Shown here one piece after another: positions 57,942 through 64,000 of a stretch of 64,000 nucleotides of DNA (position 1 is the stretch's first letter; each line of letters opens with the position of its first letter). Source of the DNA: CAWGMT01 sp963823675 (lineage in GTDB: Bacteria > Planctomycetota > Planctomycetia > Isosphaerales > Isosphaeraceae); the NCBI GenBank assembly GCA_963823675.1, contig CAWGMT010000011.1, positions 682,001 through 746,000 on the forward strand, written 5' to 3'. Both the position numbers and the translations under genes were made by a program. The notes beneath the pieces were generated by a model, which searched no databases, was not told the DNA's origin, and was given only the letters and a program-made list of their open reading frames with translations.

Positions 57942-59096
57942 ATGAACGATCTGATCGGCCCGAAGTCACGTCAAGACTTGATCCGGCGCGGCTATTCCCG
58001 GCGCGACTTTGGCCGGCTGGCGGCATTTCTGACCGCGGGAGCGGCCTTGCCGTTTTACAACGAGGCCACCTTGGCCCAGGGGCTCTCGGCGATGCCGAAC
58101 CTGCCGCCTGACGCGGTCAGGATCAACGCCAACGAGAACCCCATGGGCCCGTGCCCCGAGGCAGCCGAGGCGATCCATCAGGTCGTCCAGCAAGGGGGCC
58201 GCTACCTCTATCATGAGACGTTCGCGTTCGCCGCGGCCCTGGCCGAGGTTGAGGGGCTCTCGCGCGATCACGTCATGCCGTTCGCCGGCTCGAGCGACCC
58301 GCTCCATCGCGCCGTCCTGGCTTTCACCGGTCCCAACAAGAGCTTCGTCGTCGCCGACCCCGGCTACGAGGCAGGCGAGAAAGCCGCCGCCTTCCTCGGC
58401 GCCAAGACAATCAAGGTGCCGCTCCGCAAGGATTGGGCTCACGACGTGCACGCGATGGCGCAGGCCGACCCCAACGCCGGCGTCATCTACGTCTGCAACC
58501 CGAACAACCCGACCGGTTCGATCACATCCAAGGACGACATCGAGTACATCGTCGAGAACAAGCCCAAGGGCGCGATCGTGCTCTTGGACGAGGCCTACAT
58601 CCATCTGTCGAAGACGGCCGAGCCGGCCTCATACCTGGTGGCGGCCGACAAAGACGTCATCATCCTGCGGACCTTCTCGAAGCTCTACGGCATGGCCGGG
58701 CTGCGTGCGGGGGCGGCGCTCGGGCGGCCCGACCTGATCGGCAAGCTCAAGAGCTACGGCGCCGGAGCGCTGCCGGTCACGGGCATGGTCGGCGCCATCG
58801 CCAGTCTCAAGGTCAAAGGCCTGGTCGAATCCCGCCGCAAGATCATCGCCGACATCCGCGAGGAGACGGCCGAATGGCTGGATAAGAAGGGTTTCGCCGT
58901 GCTGCCATCCGACGCGAACATGCTCATGGTCGACGTCCACCGGCCCGGCCGCGAGGTCTTCTCGGCCCTGATCAAGGAAAGAGTGGCCATCGGCCGCACC
59001 TGGCCGTCGATGCCCAAACATGTGCGGGTCTCGATCGGGACCCGCGACGAGATGGCCAAGTTTCGGACTGCCTTCGGCCGCGTGATGAATGTCTGA
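57942..59096 (+). CDS. HisC-like aminotransferase with twin-arginine signal
   Basis: PLP-dependent class I/II aminotransferase, 384 residues, similar to histidinol-phosphate aminotransferase. YSRRDFGRLAAFLTAGAALP near residue 18 is a twin-arginine export signal. RINANENPMGPCPEA is the family start, VCNPNNPTGSITSKDD and LLDEAYIHL bind PLP, and LRTFSKLYGMAGLRAG holds the Schiff-base Lys. Because of the signal, a role in cytoplasmic histidine synthesis is doubtful; such exported homologues are frequent in planctomycetes. GGAGGACCC precedes the ATG. The stop overlaps the next gene by 8 bp. Confidence 0.85.
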   Translation: MNDLIGPKSRQDLIRRGYSRRDFGRLAAFLTAGAALPFYNEATLAQGLSAMPNLPPDAVRINANENPMGPCPEAAEAIHQVVQQGGRYLYHETFAFAAALAEVEGLSRDHVMPFAGSSDPLHRAVLAFTGPNKSFVVADPGYEAGEKAAAFLGAKTIKVPLRKDWAHDVHAMAQADPNAGVIYVCNPNNPTGSITSKDDIEYIVENKPKGAIVLLDEAYIHLSKTAEPASYLVAADKDVIILRTFSKLYGMAGLRAGAALGRPDLIGKLKSYGAGALPVTGMVGAIASLKVKGLVESRRKIIADIREETAEWLDKKGFAVLPSDANMLMVDVHRPGREVFSALIKERVAIGRTWPSMPKHVRVSIGTRDEMAKFRTAFGRVMNV

Positions 59097-60381
59097 CCCA
59101 AAGGGCCGGCGAGCCTCGAAGGGCGCATATGGCTGGCACGGCTTGGTGGGAGACGCTTCGGGTGGTTCCATCGCCGCCCTGGTCGCGCTCCCCTACGGCC
59201 TGGCGCTGGCCCGGCTCATGGGTCTGCCGCCGGAACTCGGCCTCTTCACGTCGATTCTGACGGCGCCGATCACCTCCTTGCTGGGGCGCAACCCCGTCTT
59301 GATCGGCGGAACGGCCAGCGCAACGGTCCCGTTCATCGCCGCGGCGGTACGCGCCGATGGCCCGGGCGGCGCCGCCAAGGTCTGTCTCGTCGCGGCGGTT
59401 TTCCTGATGATCTTCTGCGTGCTGCGCCTGGGCCGCTACGTCGCCAAGGTGCCGCATGCCGTCGTCTCGGGCTTTTCCTGCGGCGTCGGCGCGATGATGG
59501 TGATCCTCCAGCTCCGCACCATGCTGGGCCAGCCCGCCTCGCCCGGCGATTCGTCGGCCAGCCCCTTCCGGCAGCTCGTTTCGGTGCTGACCAATCTCGG
59601 CGGCACGCGGTGGGAGCCGCTCGTTCTGGGCTCGATCGTGATCGTGGCGGCTTTCTGGGCCAACCGGCGCTGGCCGCGCTCGCCCGCGGCGCTCCTGGGG
59701 GTCGGGCTGGCCGTGATCGCGGCTTACTTTTTCGGCTGGCACGAGCGGCCGCTCGGCAGCATCGTCTTGAACCTGCCTCCGCTCGTGCGGTTCACCTGGA
59801 AGCCAAGCGATGTCGGCGCGATCGTTCCTGCCGCGCTGGGTCTGGCATTCGTGACGTCGGTCAACATCCTGATCACGTCGCGGGTGGTGGAACACTTTCA
59901 GGGCCGTCACCGGCCGCTGCGCGCGGCCGATGCCGACGGCGAGCTGGGCGCCTACGGGATCGCCAACCTCTTTGCGGGTATGTTTGGAGCGCCCATGAGC
60001 GTCGGCATTCCGGCCCGCAGCCTGGCGAATGTCCGCTGCGGCGGCACGACGCGGCTTTCGAACTTCCTGCACGCGGTCTTCCTGGTCCTCCTGGTACGAT
60101 TCGCGTCGGGCCTGATCGCGCGTATTCCCCTGGCCGCTTTGGCCGGCGTGACGGCGTATGTCGGCTTGAGCCTTCTGGAATGGAGCACCTGGCGCCGGCT
60201 GCACCGGATGCGCCGGCTCGACGCCGCGGCCTTTCTCCTGACGGCCGCCGCCGTCTTGAGCACCAACGCCGTCGCGGCCGTGGCGCTTGGCTGTTCCCTC
60301 TACGTTGTGCGGCACTTCACGAGGAAGCTCGCCCAGTTCTATCGCTTGCCGGCGCCCGGTCCGCGCGAGGCGGATTTATAG
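59089..60381 (+). CDS. SulP-type inorganic anion transporter without STAS domain
   Basis: A 430-residue membrane protein with 10-12 helices. ASGGSIAALVALPYGLALAR matches the SulP family opening, and GRNPVLIGGTASATVPFIAA is the family substrate-site region. LGAYGIANLFAGMFGAPMSV and IPLAALAGVTAYVGLSLLEW are the later conserved segments. SulP proteins carry sulfate, bicarbonate or dicarboxylates. The usual cytoplasmic STAS domain is missing and the protein ends soon after the last helix. ATG 59089 overlaps the aminotransferase stop, so the two are cotranscribed. Confidence 0.82.
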   Translation: MSDPKGRRASKGAYGWHGLVGDASGGSIAALVALPYGLALARLMGLPPELGLFTSILTAPITSLLGRNPVLIGGTASATVPFIAAAVRADGPGGAAKVCLVAAVFLMIFCVLRLGRYVAKVPHAVVSGFSCGVGAMMVILQLRTMLGQPASPGDSSASPFRQLVSVLTNLGGTRWEPLVLGSIVIVAAFWANRRWPRSPAALLGVGLAVIAAYFFGWHERPLGSIVLNLPPLVRFTWKPSDVGAIVPAALGLAFVTSVNILITSRVVEHFQGRHRPLRAADADGELGAYGIANLFAGMFGAPMSVGIPARSLANVRCGGTTRLSNFLHAVFLVLLVRFASGLIARIPLAALAGVTAYVGLSLLEWSTWRRLHRMRRLDAAAFLLTAAAVLSTNAVAAVALGCSLYVVRHFTRKLAQFYRLPAPGPREADL

Positions 60382-60391
60382 ATCATTCCAA

Positions 60392-60637
60392 TTAGCTTTC
60401 AACATCTTCGAGGCGGATACCGCGCCCGGCTCGAACGCTGCGCCTCGCAGCCTCGATCCGTCGCTGAAAGGCCGGGTCGTTCTCAAGGCGATACTCGAAC
60501 CAATCGTCTTCGGATTCGAAGCCGATCAGAACCCCCGCCGGCTTGCCGTGCCGGGTGATGACGATCTCTTCGGTCTCCGCCAGGCGCAAGTAGCGCGAGA
60601 GATCATCCTTCATTTCCGAAAGGGGAACTGTTTTCAT
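60392..60637 (-). CDS. Phd/YefM-type antitoxin
   Basis: An 81-residue protein: KTVPLSEMKDDLSRYLRLAE, EEIVITRHGKPAGVLIGFES, the canonical Phd/YefM DNA-binding fold with the xITxxGKPxAVL pattern. The C-terminal part (EDDWFEYRLENDPAFQRRIE) would wrap the toxin. I chose ATG 60637, which overlaps the end of the toxin gene by 35 bp. The antitoxin is the second gene of the pair, the reverse of the commonest order. Confidence 0.85.
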   Translation of the reverse strand: MKTVPLSEMKDDLSRYLRLAETEEIVITRHGKPAGVLIGFESEDDWFEYRLENDPAFQRRIEAARRSVRAGRGIRLEDVES

Positions 60638-60926
60638 CGGTTTGACCTTCTTCCGCAACCCAGGCGTCCGCGTCCGATTTCGAGACGATCGCGAGGACAT
60701 GGACTTCATCCCCCATCACGTCGTAGAACACGCGCAGCTCATCCACACGAAGCCGATATTGAGGACGCGAGAGTCCGCGAAGACGCTTGATCCGACTCCT
60801 GCTCACCTTGGTCGGCTCATGTCGCAGATGAACTTCCATCGCGTCCCGAACTTTGGCTCGATCGTGCGCACTCAAGCGACGCAGGTCGCCGACGGTTTCG
60901 GGGGCCAAGATAATCTCGAGTGCCAT
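60603..60926 (-). CDS. RelE/ParE-superfamily toxin
   Basis: A 107-residue protein: LEIILAPETVGDLRRLSAHD, RAKVRDAMEVHLRHEPTKVS, KRLRGLSRPQYRLRVDELRV, FYDVMGDEVHVLAIVSKSDA. This is the RelE fold, with the YRLRVxxxRVxYDV strand pair. RelE toxins cleave mRNA in the ribosome; ParE members poison gyrase. Which activity applies is not clear. ATG 60926 was chosen over a TTG at 60935. It precedes and overlaps the Phd-type antitoxin gene. Confidence 0.85.
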   Translation of the reverse strand: MALEIILAPETVGDLRRLSAHDRAKVRDAMEVHLRHEPTKVSRSRIKRLRGLSRPQYRLRVDELRVFYDVMGDEVHVLAIVSKSDADAWVAEEGQTDENSSPFGNEG

Positions 60927-61046
60927 TCTGGCCAAATAATAGCCAGAATCTCGGGATCAATCAAGGCGAAGGTCAGCAGGTAGTGCATGAGGAGGCGCGG
61001 ACGGATGTAGCAAGAAGCTTGGTGTCGCACTAACATAGCCATCTGC

Positions 61047-61383
61047 ATGATCGAGCTGGTTCAGCTCGAACGGCGCCACAACGATTTTCCGAAGCGGAGC
61101 GCGCGCGTGCTCGTGGTCTCGGTGGAAGGACTCGACGACGCCCGGAAAACGCAGGCCGACTTTCCGCACCTGACCGTGTTGGCGGATCAGGGGCGGAGCC
61201 TCTCGCAGGCAGCCGATCTCATCCATCCCCACGCAGCGCCCGATGGCGGCGACGCCGACGTGCCGACGACAATCCTCGTGGACCGGCATGGAATCGTGCG
61301 CTGGCTGTACCGTTCGCGCGGAGGTGATCGCGCGTCTGTCGCCGGACGAGGTTTTACAGGCGATCGACAGGCATATGCCGTGA
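61047..61383 (+). pseudogene. Redoxin (peroxiredoxin-like) C-terminal remnant, frameshifted
   Basis: The sequence runs CMIELVQLERRHNDFPKRSA, VVSVEGLDDARKTQADFPHL, TVLADQGRSLSQAADLIHPH, DVPTTILVDRHGIVRWLYRS. After a frameshift near 61320 it ends EVIARLSPDEVLQAIDRHMP at 61383. This is the second half of an AhpC/TSA-like redoxin. The N-terminal thioredoxin strand and its CxxC region are mostly missing; only WC...C-like residues precede. It is probably non-functional. Confidence 0.6.
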
Positions 61384-61842
61384 TCCTGCTCTCGTCCCGC
61401 CTGTCGCCTTACTTCGGGCGTTTCACGCCTTATGAAGCTTTTTCGCCGGGTGAGTGTAACACTCGCGCAGGATCTCGTCTTCCTTCTCCAGGAGAGACCA
61501 CCAGGAGCGGCCCCTGACACCGAATGAAAAAGCGCCCACGGGCACTGCGATCCGTTGGCCAGGTTGGTGTCTCCGACAGTGACACGGCAAACAGGACGAG
61601 GTAGGAGGAAATCACTACGCGACAAGCTGAGCCTTGAAGCCGAGGCTCGCCGCCGAGCCCGGCCGGTGAAAACCCCTGCGGGAACGTGATTTAGAAAGGC
61701 GCGAGGTCGCCGGCCGTTTTTGAAAGTCCGCTGCCGTCTCAAGCAAAAAGCCCCGATGGGCTCCGGCGCTCGGTCTGCGCACGGGACGGGCGCCCTCATT
61801 CGGAACCGGACATCCGCAACCTTAGCAATGGAGACCTCGACC
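61384..61842. other. Intergenic region, no gene recognised
   Basis: About 460 bp. It contains a GC-rich stem region near 61690-61720 followed by a T run, which could terminate the redoxin remnant. No protein-like frame or known riboswitch core was found. Confidence 0.4.
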
Positions 61843-63983
61843 ATGTTTACACGATTCACGCCTCTTGCCTTGAACTCCGCTTTCCAGCCTCATCGGGCGG
61901 TCCAGGGCGACCGCCGCGACCGCCCGGTCCGCCGCCCTCCTGACCACCGCACCAGGGCCCACGCGCGGTTCCGGCTCGAGGGGTTGGAAGATCGTTGCCT
62001 GCTCTCGGGCATCTCCGGCATCACCGAGTTCCCGCTCCCGAGCGGCAGCGGTTTGTCCGAGGTCATGGGATTGATCACGACCGGTCCCGACGGCAACGTC
62101 TGGTTCAGCGACCCCGGCGCCAACGCGGTCGGGACGATCAGCCCGACCACTCACGCCATCAGCCTAACCACCATCCCCACCGCGAATGCCACTCCCGCAG
62201 GGATCACGACGGGCCCCGACGGCAACATCTGGTTCTGCGAGCGCAGCGCCGAGGCGATCGGGATGATCAACCCGACCACTCACGCCATCAACTCGTTCGC
62301 CCTCCCGTCCGGCAGTAAGGGCCCGACTAATATCACGGCGGGTTCCAACGGCAACCTCTGGTTCACCGTGAACGTTCTTGGCTCCCACCAGATCGGTGAG
62401 ATCAACCCGACCACCCACACCATCACGGAATTCACTCTCTCAACCGGCAGTTACGGCCCATTCGACATCACGTCCGGCCCTGACGGCAACCTCTGGTTCA
62501 CTGGGGGCCCGACCGGGCTGGGCAAGATCAACCCCACAACGGATGCCATCACCTATTTCACAGACCCCGTCGGCGAACCGCAGGGGATCGCCGCCGGGCC
62601 TGACGGTAATCTATGGTTCACCTTAAGCAACGGAATTGGGATGATCAATCCGACGACCGACGCGATCAGCACGTTCGCCACTCCGACGGCCAGTTCCGAC
62701 CCAGGGGGAATCACGGCGGGCCCCGACGGCAACCTTTGGTTCACCGAGTCAGCCGTCGGCCAGATCGGTCAGATCAACCCGACGACCGACGCCATCACGG
62801 AGTACCCCATTCCTTACACCGGCTCAACGCCCTGGGGGATCACAACGGGGCCCGATGGCAACCTCTGGTTCGCCGACCCCGGCACGACCGCGATCGGCGT
62901 CGCCACCTTGGCCACGTCCCAACTGGTGGTGACGACGCAGCCGCCGGCCAGCGTCACCGCGGGCAGCTCCTTCGGCCTGACGGTCGACGGCCGAGAACAG
63001 CTCGGGCAGTCCAATTACGACGTTCAATGGCACGGTGACCGTGGCCCTGGCGAGCAACCCCGGCGGCGCCACGCTCGGCGGCACGCTCACCGCGACCGCC
63101 GTCCGACGGCGTGGCCACGTTCTCCGGACTGTCGCTGAACAAGGCCGCGTCCGGCTACACGCTCGAGGTCTCCGCCAGCGGACTCGGCGGGGCGCCACCA
63201 GCGCCATCACCGTGACCCCCGCCGCAGCCTCGCAACTGGCGATCACCGAGCGAGCCGCCGGCCAGCGTCACCGCGGGCAGCGGCTTCGGCCTGCAAGCGT
63301 CGATCGAGGACGCCTACGGCAACGTCGAGACGGGCGACAACGACGCGGTGACGGTGGCGCTGGCCAACAACCCGACCGGGGCGACGCTCGGCGGCACGCT
63401 CTCGGTCGACGGCGAGCAAGCGGCGTGGCCGACCTTCTCCGGGCTGACGCTCACCAAGGCCGCGTCCGGCTACACGCTCGGGTCTCCAGCAGCGGCCTCA
63501 GCGGCGGCGACCTCGAGCGCCATCACCGTGACCCCGGCGGCGGCCACGCAGGTGGTGATCACGCAGCAGCCTCCCGGCCAGCGTCGTCGTGAACACCGGC
63601 TTCGGTCTGCAAGCGTCGATCGAAGATGCTTACGGCAACGTGGTGACATCCGCCAGCAACACCGTGAAGGTGGCGCTGGCCAACAACCCGACCGGGGCGA
63701 AGCTTGGCGGCACGCTCTCCGTGAAGGCGAGCAAAGGCGTGGCCACGTTCTCGGGGCTGACGCTGAACAAGGTGGGAACCGGCTACACGCTCCAGCTCTC
63801 CAGCAGCGGGCTCACCGGGGCGACCACGAGCCCCATCACCGTGACCAGTACCGGCGCCGACATCGTGCTTTCTGCGACGGCCGGGACCAGCGCACCCGAA
63901 CTCGCTGCTTGGCGCCGCTGGTGCTCGACAGCCCGGATTTCCTGGACAGCCTGGGACTCAAGAAGCGCGTTCTCGGAACCTGA
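61843..63983 (+). CDS. Secreted streptogramin-lyase-like propeller with Ig-like repeats, frameshifted
   Basis: About 713 residues. The N-terminus has HARFRLEGLEDRCLLSGISG, a textbook planctomycete LEDRxLLS export motif. It is followed by seven to eight blades of ITTGPDGNLWFxxxx...IGxINPTT type (Vgb-like). From about 62930 come three Ig-like repeats of about 100 residues (QPPASVTAGSSFGL, VALANNPTGATLGGTLSV, ATFSGLTLTKAASGYTL, SAITVTPAA), read across several frames, with breaks near 63000, 63090, 63180, 63260, 63400, 63490 and 63580. The stop at 63983 follows LDSPDFLDSLGLKKRVLGT. ATG 61843 has GGAG nine bases upstream. It is related in domain type to the array at 8-19 kb but far more diverged. 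Confidence 0.7.
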
Positions 63984-64000
63984 CGAAGCCGCAGCCGAGG

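Noticed and set aside
58972..60315. A 447-codon minus-strand frame opposite the SulP transporter and the end of the aminotransferase
   Set aside because: Charged, low-complexity shadow of a membrane protein gene; both plus-strand genes are clearly conserved.

Overview
The window is high-GC DNA from a planctomycete, most likely a member of the Isosphaeraceae. The signs are LEPR/LEDR-type N-terminal motifs on large secreted proteins, a PEP-CTERM tail, twin-arginine signals on enzymes that are usually cytoplasmic, several Uma2, DUF4058 and DUF4419 genes or remnants, a giant Ser/Thr kinase fused to a STAND ATPase, and many TTGTCC-type simple repeats between genes. No rRNA, tRNA or CRISPR array was recognised. 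Many genes, including housekeeping genes (pgi, priA, hflK, comEC), carry single-base frameshifts, so uncorrected assembly indels are likely and each broken gene should be read with that in mind.

Layout. 1-8 kb: pgi, a PEP-CTERM protein, priA, nadD, a broken HigA-type antitoxin and a TIGR03032-type protein. 8-19 kb: four tandem 2.6-2.7 kb paralogues of a secreted streptogramin-lyase-like beta-propeller protein, one heavily frameshifted. 20-36 kb: metabolic genes. These are a PIG-L deacetylase with nagB, a Uma2 protein, a galactonate dehydratase-like enzyme, leuA behind a leucine-rich leader peptide and intrinsic terminator (attenuator), a phospholipid operon (EamA-like, CDP-alcohol phosphatidyltransferase, cdsA, plsC), a phosphotransferase overlapping a diverged enolase, hflK-hflC, and a DUF362 protein.

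37-51.5 kb is an accessory island. It opens with a tripartite hipB-hipS-hipT toxin-antitoxin operon with two palindromic operators around a sigma70-like promoter. It continues with a HINT/toxin/immunity module between 104-bp repeats, then a diversity-generating retroelement (DGR). The DGR has a 117-bp template repeat at 40370-40486, an avd gene, and a 117-bp variable repeat at the 3' end of a 2,117-residue kinase-STAND-FGE-sulfatase fusion gene. The two repeats differ at 16 positions, 14 of them adenines of the template coding strand. The reverse transcriptase between them has lost its whole catalytic middle. Further on are one intact and two internally deleted DUF4419 genes and an internally deleted isoprenylcysteine methyltransferase gene.

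51.5-64 kb: a hydrolase and comEC (both frameshifted), a DUF1795-like protein, an 89-bp tandem repeat, trpS, a secreted HisC-like aminotransferase, a SulP transporter, a RelE/Phd pair, a redoxin remnant, and a fifth propeller protein with Ig-like domains that is broken by frameshifts. The known target of HipT kinases is TrpS, and trpS lies 18 kb from the hip operon.
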